In this document: positions 6,916 through 13,775 of the stretch, one piece after another
Position numbering within the stretch: the first letter of the stretch is position 1
Layout: every line of letters starts with the position of its first letter
NCBI GenBank assembly: GCA_900541015.1
Contig: UQIB01000029.1
Location: forward strand, 1 to 28,654
Origin: an uncultured Collinsella sp.
Lineage (GTDB): Bacteria; Actinomycetota; Coriobacteriia; Coriobacteriales; Coriobacteriaceae
Direction: 5' to 3'
Length of the DNA stretch: 28,654 nt
Translations under genes and position numbers: made by a program
The notes under the pieces: generated by a model
What the model was told of the DNA's origin: nothing
The model's database searches: none
What the model saw: the letters and a program-made list of their open reading frames with translations, nothing else

Positions 6916-7512
6916 CTAGTGATGCACCGGTGTCATGGTCCGCTCAAACAACGCATCGACCACGTCGGCTATCTCAGGTCGACGTTCAAGATCGTGGCCC
7001 GATTCCCACCATATCGTGAAAAGTCGAATAATACCGCCGGCGACAAACTCAGACGTCGTCTCGAGTGACACGGGGGCCAGGGCATCCTCGGCAAGCACGT
7101 TCATCACACGCTCGCGGATGGAGCGGGCAATGCGGTCGCAAATAACGTTGGTCAACATACCCGACATGCTGCTTGCCAAAATGTTATCCATGAGCTGCTC
7201 GTGCGCCAGAATCAAATCCATGGCATCGTCCAAAATCGCGTGCCGAAGCGCGCGCACGTCCTCGGCAGACACTGCGCCGGCCTCATCGGGCTGTTTTTGC
7301 GGCAAGCCCGACATGAGCTCATCGATATAAAAGGCAAAGTAATCGTTCTTGTCGCGAAAGTGCTTGTAGAACGTCGTGCGGCGAATCATGGCGCGGTCGC
7401 ACAGCATGGCAACCGTCAGGTCCTCAAAACGATGCTCCTCGAGAAGCTCGGTAAAGGCATCGAACAGGGCGCGGTAGGTTTTCTTGATGCGAAGGTCCAC
7501 TGGTATCGCCAT
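6916..7512 (-). CDS. TetR/AcrR-family transcriptional regulator
   Basis: About 198 aa. The N-terminal helix-turn-helix covers residues 1-60 (RIKKTYRALFDAFTELLEEH, then LTVAMLCDRAMIRRTTFYKHF with the typical TFYKHFRDKNDYF ending). The rest is an all-helical ligand-binding and dimerisation region with many Met and Leu residues. It probably represses a target in response to a small molecule. It stands alone, ends 4 nt past the encoded CCA of tRNA-Ser, and is divergent from lemA (199 nt between the starts), so lemA is a possible target (inference). The start is uncertain: ATG 7512 has GAGG directly against it, and GTG 7500 would give better spacing. The frame stays open further upstream, but without a ribosome site. 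Confidence 0.85.
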   Translation of the reverse strand: MAIPVDLRIKKTYRALFDAFTELLEEHRFEDLTVAMLCDRAMIRRTTFYKHFRDKNDYFAFYIDELMSGLPQKQPDEAGAVSAEDVRALRHAILDDAMDLILAHEQLMDNILASSMSGMLTNVICDRIARSIRERVMNVLAEDALAPVSLETTSEFVAGGIIRLFTIWWESGHDLERRPEIADVVDALFERTMTPVHH

Positions 7513-7644
7513 CCTCAGGGCAAAGACAACACTCGTCAATCTGTCGCATATCTTACACCTGTACCTCGCGCGCTTTGCCCCGGTGCCGACCCCGCCGAAA
7601 ACACAACGCTTACCGGAAAGTTCGGCACGGCAAAACGTTGCGGG

Positions 7645-7650
7645 TATACT
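7645..7650 (+). promoter_or_regulatory. Putative -10 of lemA
   Basis: TATACT within CGGGTATACTAGTAG, 61 nt before the lemA start. A weak -35 (TTCGGC, 7621-7626) lies 18 nt upstream. Confidence 0.45.
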
Positions 7651-7711
7651 AGTAGCGTTATACCAACGGCAGCTGGCGCATGCCGCCGCGGCCATTCGAA
7701 ACGGAGACATC

Positions 7712-8263
7712 ATGCTTCCCGTCATCATCGGCATCGTTGTTGTCATTGTGATTGTCTGCGCCATCGCCGGCATCTACAACAACATGGTCACCAAGCGCAA
7801 CCGCATCGATAACGCCTGGCAGAACATCGATACGCAGCTGCAGCGCCGCAACGACCTGATCCCCAACCTGGTCGAGACCGTCAAGGGCTACGCCAAGCAC
7901 GAGCAGGAGACGCTCTCCGCCGTGATCAGCGCGCGTAACACCGCCGTCAAGGCCACCACGCCCGAGGCCAAGATGGAAGCCGACAACGTGCTGACCGGTG
8001 CGCTGCGCCAGCTCTTCGCCGTAGCCGAGGCCTATCCCGATCTTAAGGCAAACACCAACTTTACGCAGCTGCAGGCATCGCTCGAGGATACCGAGAACAA
8101 GATTAGCTATGCACGCCAGAGCTACAACGACTGCGTACTCAGCTACAACAACGCCATTCAGACGTTCCCGGCTGTCATCTTTGCCGGCATCTTCCAGTTT
8201 AAGGAGCGCCAGGGCTTCGAGGCCGCCGAAGCAGCCCGCCAGGCCCCGACCGTAAAGTTCTAG
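7712..8263 (+). CDS. lemA: LemA family membrane protein
   Basis: 183 aa. A single N-terminal membrane helix (VIIGIVVVIVIVCAIAGIY) is followed by the family hallmark YNNMVTKRNRIDNAWQNIDT and QLQRRNDLIPNLVETVKGYA, then a helical bundle ending with FPAVIFAGIFQFKERQGFEA. LemA proteins show an N-out helical bundle topology, and their biochemical role is not established. In many bacteria lemA sits with a htpX protease or TPM-domain gene; neither is present here. The start ATG 7712 has GGAGA 5 nt upstream. A strong terminator follows. Confidence 0.95.
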   Translation: MLPVIIGIVVVIVIVCAIAGIYNNMVTKRNRIDNAWQNIDTQLQRRNDLIPNLVETVKGYAKHEQETLSAVISARNTAVKATTPEAKMEADNVLTGALRQLFAVAEAYPDLKANTNFTQLQASLEDTENKISYARQSYNDCVLSYNNAIQTFPAVIFAGIFQFKERQGFEAAEAARQAPTVKF

Positions 8264-8299
8264 TAGTTTGGCAGCGCATCCTTAATCGGCCAAATGCAT

Positions 8300-8345
8300 A
8301 AACCGCCCCGTCGAATGCATACTTCGACGGGGCGGTTTCCTTTTT
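8300..8345 (+). terminator. Terminator of lemA
   Basis: Arms AAACCGCCCCGTCGAA and TTCGACGGGGCGGTTT flank TGCATAC and are followed by CCTTTTT. Perfect 16-bp stem. Confidence 0.9.
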
Positions 8346-8368
8346 CGCGAAGGTCCCCCTCTAAGCGC

Positions 8369-8571
8369 CGTGCATTTTTAGGAGTATTCAACATAATCAA
8401 GAGCTTCGGGCGCCATGATAAATGCCAAAGACCGCGAATATCCCTGCAAATCAAACGCTGTCAGCCCATAACCCCGCCCATCATTCGTAGAAAACATCGA
8501 GAACTCCCGATTTTTTGCCCGAAGCCGGTATGCAGGGGCCTTCGATTGCAGAATACTCGCAAAAATGCACG
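8369..8571. repeat. 203-bp element with 21-bp terminal inverted repeats (MITE-like)
   Basis: The ends CGTGCATTTTTAGGAGTATTC (8369-8389) and the complement of 8551-8571 match at 19 of 21 positions. The interior is AT-richer than the neighbouring genes and carries a small minus-strand ORF. No target duplication is evident, so a mobile origin is only a suggestion. Together with the nested palindrome that follows, it fills the space between the convergent lemA and ilvE genes. Confidence 0.55.
8378..8497 (-). CDS. Possible 39-aa small protein inside the inverted-repeat element
   Basis: ATG 8497 has GGGAG 6 nt upstream and opens a 39-codon frame, starting MFSTNDGRGYGL and ending MAPEALDYVEYS, that stops within the left inverted repeat. 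The frame is also open upstream through the right repeat. No domain, signal or membrane segment is recognisable, and I do not know a function. It could equally be a remnant of a larger gene or a non-coding repeat. Its composition (Tyr, Phe, Asp) is less GC-driven than the shadow frames nearby, which is the main reason to list it. Confidence 0.3.
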   Translation of the reverse strand: MFSTNDGRGYGLTAFDLQGYSRSLAFIMAPEALDYVEYS

Positions 8572-8608
8572 TCGCCACCGCCCCCACATGGCGCGAAGCA
8601 AAACAAAA

Positions 8609-8719
8609 GGGCGACCTTCCTTTCCGGCGCACTCCGCAGGACGAAAGAACCTCCGCCGCACGAAGTGCGCAGCGGAGGTTCTTTCATGTCCGAGGACGCG
8701 CCGGAAAGGAAGGTCGCCC
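8609..8719 (-). terminator. Nested 111-nt palindrome, likely ilvE terminator
   Basis: Outer arms 8609-8630 and 8698-8719 pair perfectly over 22 bp (starting GGGCGACCTTCC). Inner arms GAAAGAACCTCCGC (8643-8656 / 8672-8685) pair perfectly, capped by CGCAC-GAA-GTGCG. On the minus strand the structure ends in CGCCCTTTTGTTTTG, which fits termination of ilvE 23 nt after its stop. It is much larger than a normal terminator. Confidence 0.7.
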
Positions 8720-8742
8720 TCGGGCCGGACAGCTAAGACAGC

Positions 8743-9795
8743 TTACGCGACGGTGTAAACCCAGTTGTGCTTATCCTCGACAGCACCAGACTGGATACCA
8801 GTCAGGGTCTCGCGGAGCTTCTTCATCACAGGGCCAATCTCGGTGTAGCCAGCCGGGAAGGTCACAGTCTCGTCGGCGCCGTAAACCTTGTTGTCGATCT
8901 CGCCAACCGGGGAGATGACGGCAGCGGTGCCGCACAGGCCGCACTCCACAAAGGTGCCGGCCTTGACCTCGGCCCACTCGACGGGACGCTGGTCGACGGT
9001 CATGCCCAGGTCCTGAGCAACCTGAACGAGCGAACGACGGGTGATAGAGGGCAGGATGGAGTCGGTGTGCGACTGAGGAACGACGAGGGTGCCGTCCTCC
9101 TTCACGAACAGGACGTTGGCGCCACCGGTCTCCTCGACATAGGTGCGGGACTCGGAGTCGAGATACAGGTTCTCGGCATAGCCCTCGCGATGGGCCTCCA
9201 TCGTGGGCTTAAGGGACATGGCGTAGTTGAGGCCGGCCTTGATGTTGCCGGTGCCGTGCGGTGCGGCACGGTCATACTCGGAAACGCGCAGCTTGACGGG
9301 CTTGAGGCCACCCTTAAAGTACGGACCGACCGGGGTCACGAGAATGCGGAACGTGTACTCAGGAGCGGGAGCCACGCCGATCACGTCACCGGAGCCGATC
9401 ATAAACGGACGCACGTACAGGGTCGCGCCGGAGCCGAAGGGCGGAACCCAGGCGGCGTTGGCAGAAACGACCCGCTTGACAGCCTCAACGAACTTGTCCT
9501 TGGGGAACGGGGGCATCTCGAGGCGCTGCGCAGAGTTGTACATGCGCTCGGCGTTCATATCGGGGCGGAAGCAGACGATGCTGCCGTCCTCGGCGGTGTA
9601 GGCCTTCAGGCCCTCAAAGACCTCCTGGCAGTAATGGAAGATGCCGCCGCACTCGGAGACATGCAGGGTGTGGTCGGTGGTCAGGCCGCCCTCGTCCCAC
9701 TCGCCATCCTTCCAATGGGCCTCGTAGCTGTAATCGGTCTTCATGTAGCCAAAGCCGAGGCTACCCCAATCGATATCCTTCTTCTCGACAGTCAT
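8743..9795 (-). CDS. ilvE: Branched-chain amino acid aminotransferase
   Basis: 350 aa, the usual length of class IV PLP aminotransferases of this group (EC 2.6.1.42). It interconverts Leu, Ile and Val with their 2-oxo acids, using glutamate/2-oxoglutarate. Landmarks are EVFEGLKAY (59-67), the Schiff-base Lys186 in GTGNIKAGLNYA, the PLP-contacting ETGGANVLFV (222-231) and ECGLCGTAAVISP near 305. The start ATG 9795 has AAGGAG 6 nt upstream. An in-frame GTG 50 codons earlier is rejected, since the extra Arg-rich segment has no family counterpart. The start overlaps the stop of a possible leader ORF by the ATGA arrangement. A large palindrome follows. Confidence 0.96.
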   Translation of the reverse strand: MTVEKKDIDWGSLGFGYMKTDYSYEAHWKDGEWDEGGLTTDHTLHVSECGGIFHYCQEVFEGLKAYTAEDGSIVCFRPDMNAERMYNSAQRLEMPPFPKDKFVEAVKRVVSANAAWVPPFGSGATLYVRPFMIGSGDVIGVAPAPEYTFRILVTPVGPYFKGGLKPVKLRVSEYDRAAPHGTGNIKAGLNYAMSLKPTMEAHREGYAENLYLDSESRTYVEETGGANVLFVKEDGTLVVPQSHTDSILPSITRRSLVQVAQDLGMTVDQRPVEWAEVKAGTFVECGLCGTAAVISPVGEIDNKVYGADETVTFPAGYTEIGPVMKKLRETLTGIQSGAVEDKHNWVYTVA

Positions 9796-9941
9796 ATGTC
9801 GCTCCTTACATACACAGTTGCATACTCGCGAACCCGCACGCAAGGACCGAGGCCGACCGCGTCGCAACGTCGCACGCCCGGAGCGTAGAGCCGGACGGGA
9901 CACGCGAGCAGCATCAAAGCCGATGGCACGTCGATTCGCAT
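9792..9941 (-). CDS. Possible leaderless leader-peptide ORF coupled to ilvE
   Basis: A 49-codon frame begins at ATG 9941 and ends with ATA TGA, so its stop overlaps the ilvE ATG (ATGA). It contains 15 Leu, Val or Ile residues out of 49 (for example ALMLLACPVRL and CVRVREYATVYV). The TACAAT -10 box ends 7 nt before this ATG, so transcription would begin at or next to the A, making the mRNA leaderless, which is common in Actinobacteria. Translation through it would deliver ribosomes to the ilvE start. Chance cannot be excluded in GC-rich DNA. No Shine-Dalgarno is present. Confidence 0.35.
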   Translation of the reverse strand: MRIDVPSALMLLACPVRLYAPGVRRCDAVGLGPCVRVREYATVYVRSDI

Positions 9942-9948
9942 GCACGAG

Positions 9949-9977
9949 ATTGTACTCCGCTCGCGCGTCTGATAAAA
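9949..9977 (-). promoter_or_regulatory. Promoter of ilvE
   Basis: On the minus strand -10 TACAAT (9949-9954), with only a weak TTTTAT (9972-9977) at the -35 position, 17 nt away. The 5' region to ilvE is about 145 nt. I see no T-box (no conserved T-box sequence) and no typical run of Ile/Val/Leu control codons beyond the leader ORF noted separately. Confidence 0.5.
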
Positions 9978-10020
9978 CGCTTTTCTTTAACTAAGTAAAG
10001 TATTTTCATTTGACCGAAGC

Positions 10021-10054
10021 AAAAAGGCCCGCCACCGTAAGCGGTGACGGGCCT
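10021..10054 (-). terminator. Terminator of the dedA-family gene
   Basis: On the minus strand GGCCCGTCACCG pairs with CGGTGGCGGGCC around CTTA and is followed by TTTTTGC, about 30 nt past the stop codon. Paired arms with one mismatch. Confidence 0.85.
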
Positions 10055-10083
10055 CAACTGTACGGTCTGCGCGCTGGCTCGAG

Positions 10084-10731
10084 CTACGCGTTCTTTTTGC
10101 CCAGCTTGGCCTTAACCAGACCGACCACGGTCGGGATGATCGACACGGCAACGATGCCGACAATCAGCAGCTCAAAGTGCTCCTGCACAAAGGGAATGCC
10201 GCCAAAGAAGTAGCCCAGCAGCGTAAAGACCGTCGACCAGGTAATGCCACCCAGCACGTTAAAGATGACAAAGTTGCGCCAGTGCATACCGCCCATGCCG
10301 GCGATAAAAGGCACAAAGGTGCGGATGAACGGGAAGAAGCGACCGAGGAAGATGGCCAGATGGCCCCACTTATCCAAGAAATCCTCGGACTTTTTGATGC
10401 GCTCGGGCGTCATGGCCTTTACCTTGCCCGAGGCGATGATCTTGCGGCCAAAGAAGTGGCCGATCATAAAGTTGCACTGATCGCCCAGGATGGCTGCGGC
10501 CCATGCGGTGGCCAGAAGCGCCACGATGTTAAAGCCGCCGTTATGGGCAAAGAAGCCTGAGGCAAACAGCAGTGAGTCGCCGGGAAGGAACGGGAAGAAC
10601 ACCACGCCCGTCTCGATAAAGATGATCAGGAACACGCAGCCGTAGGCCATGAGCGGGCCGGCGGCGATCCAGCTGGCAATCGCAGTGCGCGGATCCTTAA
10701 GCAGCTCGGCGATAAAATTGATGAAACCCAT
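10084..10731 (-). CDS. DedA family membrane protein (SNARE-associated/VTT domain)
   Basis: 215 aa with about five or six hydrophobic segments. DedA hallmarks are ETGVVFFPFLPGDSLLF (Glu40, Asp52), GDQCNFMIGHFFGR (83-96) and LGRFFPFIRTFVPFIAGMG with Arg131 and Arg137. DedA proteins support membrane homeostasis; several family members recycle undecaprenyl phosphate or move phospholipids across the membrane. The subgroup cannot be fixed from sequence alone. The start ATG 10731 has AGAGG 9 nt upstream, preferred over a start 13 codons earlier. It is single, with its own terminator, divergent from cysE. Confidence 0.93.
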   Translation of the reverse strand: MGFINFIAELLKDPRTAIASWIAAGPLMAYGCVFLIIFIETGVVFFPFLPGDSLLFASGFFAHNGGFNIVALLATAWAAAILGDQCNFMIGHFFGRKIIASGKVKAMTPERIKKSEDFLDKWGHLAIFLGRFFPFIRTFVPFIAGMGGMHWRNFVIFNVLGGITWSTVFTLLGYFFGGIPFVQEHFELLIVGIVAVSIIPTVVGLVKAKLGKKNA

Positions 10732-10777
10732 GAAGTAAAACCTCTCAGTTGTGGGCGCGGACACGTCCAAGTTGACC

Positions 10778-10783
10778 AGTATA
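10778..10783 (-). promoter_or_regulatory. Putative -10 of the dedA-family gene
   Basis: TATACT on the minus strand, 46 nt before the start codon. The -35 region is not recognisable. Confidence 0.35.
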
Positions 10784-10908
10784 CGGTTGCGGCGCGAGCA
10801 CGGGCCAAACCCCTCAAAAGTCTTACTTCATTACCAGCAAGTTTGCATAACTGACACCTGTCGCCTAAAGCAAAGCAAGATTGCCCTTCCTAATCCCTAG
10901 CGAATCGC

Positions 10909-10914
10909 TATACT
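10909..10914 (+). promoter_or_regulatory. Putative -10 of cysE
   Basis: TATACT, 41 nt upstream of the GTG start. The best -35-like site is TTCCTA (10887-10892), 16 nt away and weak. Confidence 0.4.
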
Positions 10915-10955
10915 TTATTGAATCGCATTATCGCGGCGCTAAGGGAGGGCGGCCG

Positions 10956-11660
10956 GTGAGCTTTATCAACACCATTCGCGAGGATATCAAGACTGTCCAG
11001 GCGCAGGACCCTGCCGCGCAAAATGGCCTGGTCATCTTCCTGTCCTACCCCGGCCTGCACGCCAAGTGGAATCATGTGCCCGAGCACTGGCTGTGGGAAC
11101 ACGGCCATCGATCGCTTGCCCGTGTGCTCTCGCAGTTAACCCGCCATATCACCGGCGTCGAGATTCATCCCGCCGCGCAGATCGGCAAGCACTTCTTTAT
11201 CGACCACGCCATGGGCGTCGTTATTGGCGAGACTACCATCGTGGGCGACAACTGCGTGCTCTACCAGGGCGTCACGCTCGGCGGCACCGGCAACGAGACC
11301 GGCAAACGCCACCCCACCCTGGGCAATAATGTCACCGTGGGCACGGGCGCCAAGGTGCTTGGCAACATCCACATCGGCAACAACGTCAAGATTGGCGGCA
11401 ACTCGGTCGTCGTCAAGGACGTGCCCGACAACTGCACCGTCGTGGGCGTGCCCGGGCGCATCATCAAGCGCAACGGCTGCCGCGTGTTCGAGGAGAGCTT
11501 CGACGCCAAGCAGCATCGCGAGTACATGCCCGACGATGCCGCCGAGCAGAGCGCCCTCAACCGTCAGGGCATCACCGAAAACGCCCGTCGCGTCAAGGAA
11601 CTCGAGCAAGAGGTGGCCGAGCTCAAGGCCCTCGTCGCCAAGTTCGTGGACGAGCGCTAG
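10956..11660 (+). CDS. cysE: Serine O-acetyltransferase
   Basis: 234 aa. It acetylates L-serine with acetyl-CoA, the first step of cysteine synthesis (EC 2.3.1.30). An N-terminal helical region (1-60) is followed by a left-handed beta-helix of hexapeptide repeats: IHPAAQIGKHFFIDHAMGVVIGETTIVGDN, with the catalytic Asp83-His84 pair, then GVTLGGTG, KRHPTLGNNVTVGTGAKVLGNIHIGNNVKIGGNSVVVKDVP. The C-terminus is extended by a predicted coiled coil (VKELEQEVAELKALVAKF) instead of the usual short tail. The start is GTG 10956, with GGGAGG about 9 nt upstream; the frame is open 25 codons further, but upstream of that ribosome site. No cysK is adjacent, so the bienzyme partner must be elsewhere. Confidence 0.94.
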   Translation: MSFINTIREDIKTVQAQDPAAQNGLVIFLSYPGLHAKWNHVPEHWLWEHGHRSLARVLSQLTRHITGVEIHPAAQIGKHFFIDHAMGVVIGETTIVGDNCVLYQGVTLGGTGNETGKRHPTLGNNVTVGTGAKVLGNIHIGNNVKIGGNSVVVKDVPDNCTVVGVPGRIIKRNGCRVFEESFDAKQHREYMPDDAAEQSALNRQGITENARRVKELEQEVAELKALVAKFVDER

Positions 11661-11698
11661 GGCCGCGGGCAACCGCCACATCATGAACGCCAACACAA

Positions 11699-11736
11699 AA
11701 GGCGCGCCAGGGAATCCGCCCCGGCGCGCCTTGTTT
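11699..11736 (+). terminator. Bidirectional terminator between cysE and the ABC operon
   Basis: Arms AAGGCGCGCC and GGCGCGCCTT flank a 14-nt spacer. T-rich DNA follows on the plus strand (GTTT), and CTTTTGTG follows on the minus strand. It serves convergent cysE and the ABC transporter operon. Confidence 0.75.
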
Positions 11737-11741
11737 CCAAT

Positions 11742-11769
11742 GTGACATGCGGGACTGACCCTTTGTCAC
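11742..11769. repeat. Short hairpin with GGGACTGACCC loop, abutting an ABC gene stop
   Basis: GTGACA (11742-11747) pairs with TGTCAC (11764-11769). The loop holds GGGACTGACCC. It begins 1 nt after the stop codon of the 667-aa ABC gene on the minus strand. A weaker member of the GGGAC-loop hairpins described in the findings. Confidence 0.4.
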
Positions 11770-11770
11770 C

Positions 11771-13774
11771 TTATGCGAATTGGCTTAGGTAGAGGTCGGC
11801 ATAAGCGCCCTCGGCAGCCAGCAACTCCTTGTGCGTACCCTGCTCGATGATATTGCCGTGATCCATGACCAGGATGAGGTCGGCATCGACGATCGTCGAC
11901 AGACGGTGCGCAATCACAAAGCTCGTGCGCCCGCGCATGAGCGCGTCCATGGCGCGGCCGATGGCGAGCTCGGTGCGCGTGTCCACGCTCGACGTCGCCT
12001 CGTCCAGGATGAGGATCGCCGGGTTGTTGAGCAGCACGCGCGCGATGGTCAGCAGCTGACGTTGGCCCTGGCTGATGCTCTCGGCATCGTTAGCCACACG
12101 CGTGTCGTAGCCCTGCGGCATAGTGCGCACAAAGAAGTCGACCCGTGCGGCACGTGCGGCCGTGACAATCTCCTCGCGCGTCGCCTCGGGACAGCCGTAG
12201 GCGATGTTCTCGGCAATGGTGCCATCAAATAGCCAAGCGTCCTGCAACACCATGCCAAACTGCTGGCGCAGCTCGCCGCGGTCCATGCGGCTCGTGTCCA
12301 CGCCGTCAAGGGTAATGCGGCCGCCATCGATCTCGTAAAAGCGCATGAGCAGGTTGATGAGCGTGGTCTTACCCGCGCCTGTGGTTCCCACCACGGCGAT
12401 CTTCTGACCCGGCTCGGCGGTAAACGACACGTCGCGCATAAGCGGCTTGTCGGGCGAATAGCCAAAGCGCACATGCTCAAAAGCGACACGGCCCTCCACC
12501 TTGCCCGGCAGCTTGGCGGCGGCCACCGGCAACGGATCGGCCTCCATCTCGGACTCGTCGAGCAGGTCGAACACGCGCTCGGCGCTCGCCAGCGCGCTCT
12601 GCAGCGAGTTAAAGGTAAACGACAGCTGCGTCATGGGCTCGGACGCCTCGTAGATAAACTGGAAGAACGCCTGGAACACGCCGACGGTCATATGCCCGGC
12701 AACCAGCATGCTGCAGCCCACCAGCGCGATCACGATCTGCGCCAAACGGCCGATAAAGCGCACCGCGGGGCCGACGGCGTTAATCATAAAGTCGGCCTTG
12801 GTGCTCACGCGCGCCAGCTCCTTCGAAGCCTCGTGCACCTCGGCAGAGCTCTTGCGCTCGCGGTTAAACGCACGGATCACCAGACGGCCCGAGTAGCCCT
12901 CCTCGACCGCGCTCGTAATCTTGGACACCCACTCCTGGCGCTCGCCCGTTACATCATGCGTGCGGCGCGACACGACCTTCGTCACCAGCAGCGAAAGCGC
13001 CGTAAAGAACAAAAAGACGAGCGTGAGCGGCACGCTAAACACGAACATCACACTCACGGCGCCCACCACGGTACCGATCGACACCAGAAGCTGCAGCAGG
13101 CCGCGCTGCATGCTCTCGGACATCTTGTCCAAGTCGTTGGTCGCACGGCTGACGACCTCGCCGGGACGATGCGCGTCAAAGTAGGCAAGCGGCAGACGGT
13201 TGAGCTTTTGTGCGATGCGGTTGCGCAGGCGCAGGTTGAGGCGCTCGGCAACGCTCGACATCAAAAAGCTCTGGAGTGCGTAGAACGAGGCGGCGGCGGT
13301 CCAGATCATAAAGTAGATAAAGATGGTCCTGCCGCAGTTCTCCCAGGTAATGCTGAAGGTAGTGTTGTTGGCAAACGCCAGCTTCATGTGCCCCCACAGC
13401 TCATCGATCACGCGGGCGCTGTAAGCCGGCGCCGCGGTGTTAAAGATGGCATAGAACACGATACTCGCGAACACGATATAGAAGCGCCAATGGTCGCCGG
13501 CGGCCTCGCTCCACAGGCGGCGCACCGTCGCCCAGGTGTCGCGGGGCGTCTCGTCCTCGTCCTCGTCGTCAACGTCGCGCATGCGCTCCGCCTCGGCGCG
13601 GGCGCGCTCGTCCTCGGCGCGCTCGTTTTCCTCGTAGAGCGCCTGGCGGCGAGCCTCACGCTCCGCCACTGCCTTGGCGTTTTCGTCCAGGTCGGGCGTG
13701 GCGCCCGCCTCCTCGACTGTCTCTGCAGCCGCGACGTCATCGGCGATGCTCCGCTTCTTGAGCTCCTCGGTCAT
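11771..13774 (-). CDS. ABC exporter half-transporter, catalytic subunit of a heterodimer
   Basis: 667 aa. It has an unusual charged N-terminal extension of about 85 residues (Ala/Glu/Arg-rich, ending DDEDEDET, coiled-coil-like), then a six-helix membrane domain (about 95-380) and an ATPase domain. Walker A is GTTGAGKTT (463-471), signature ISQGQ (567-571), Walker B ILILDE with catalytic Glu592, and switch His623. The complete Glu and His mark it as the hydrolytically competent half, like TM288/LmrD. The start ATG 13774 is 1 nt after the stop of the upstream gene, with GGGAGG 8 nt before it, so the genes are translationally coupled. With the next gene it probably exports drugs or lipophilic compounds. 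Controlled by the MarR gene at the head of the operon (inference). Confidence 0.93.
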   Translation of the reverse strand: MTEELKKRSIADDVAAAETVEEAGATPDLDENAKAVAEREARRQALYEENERAEDERARAEAERMRDVDDEDEDETPRDTWATVRRLWSEAAGDHWRFYIVFASIVFYAIFNTAAPAYSARVIDELWGHMKLAFANNTTFSITWENCGRTIFIYFMIWTAAASFYALQSFLMSSVAERLNLRLRNRIAQKLNRLPLAYFDAHRPGEVVSRATNDLDKMSESMQRGLLQLLVSIGTVVGAVSVMFVFSVPLTLVFLFFTALSLLVTKVVSRRTHDVTGERQEWVSKITSAVEEGYSGRLVIRAFNRERKSSAEVHEASKELARVSTKADFMINAVGPAVRFIGRLAQIVIALVGCSMLVAGHMTVGVFQAFFQFIYEASEPMTQLSFTFNSLQSALASAERVFDLLDESEMEADPLPVAAAKLPGKVEGRVAFEHVRFGYSPDKPLMRDVSFTAEPGQKIAVVGTTGAGKTTLINLLMRFYEIDGGRITLDGVDTSRMDRGELRQQFGMVLQDAWLFDGTIAENIAYGCPEATREEIVTAARAARVDFFVRTMPQGYDTRVANDAESISQGQRQLLTIARVLLNNPAILILDEATSSVDTRTELAIGRAMDALMRGRTSFVIAHRLSTIVDADLILVMDHGNIIEQGTHKELLAAEGAYADLYLSQFA

Positions 13775-13775
13775 G

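Noticed and set aside
9796..9945. 50-residue N-terminal extension of IlvE from GTG 9945
   Set aside because: The AAGGAG site at 9795 and the family N-terminus fit the shorter protein. The extension is Arg-rich and without counterpart.
9796..9948. T-box or classical attenuator before ilvE
   Set aside because: No T-box sequence and no terminator/antiterminator hairpins with a T-run are visible in the leader.
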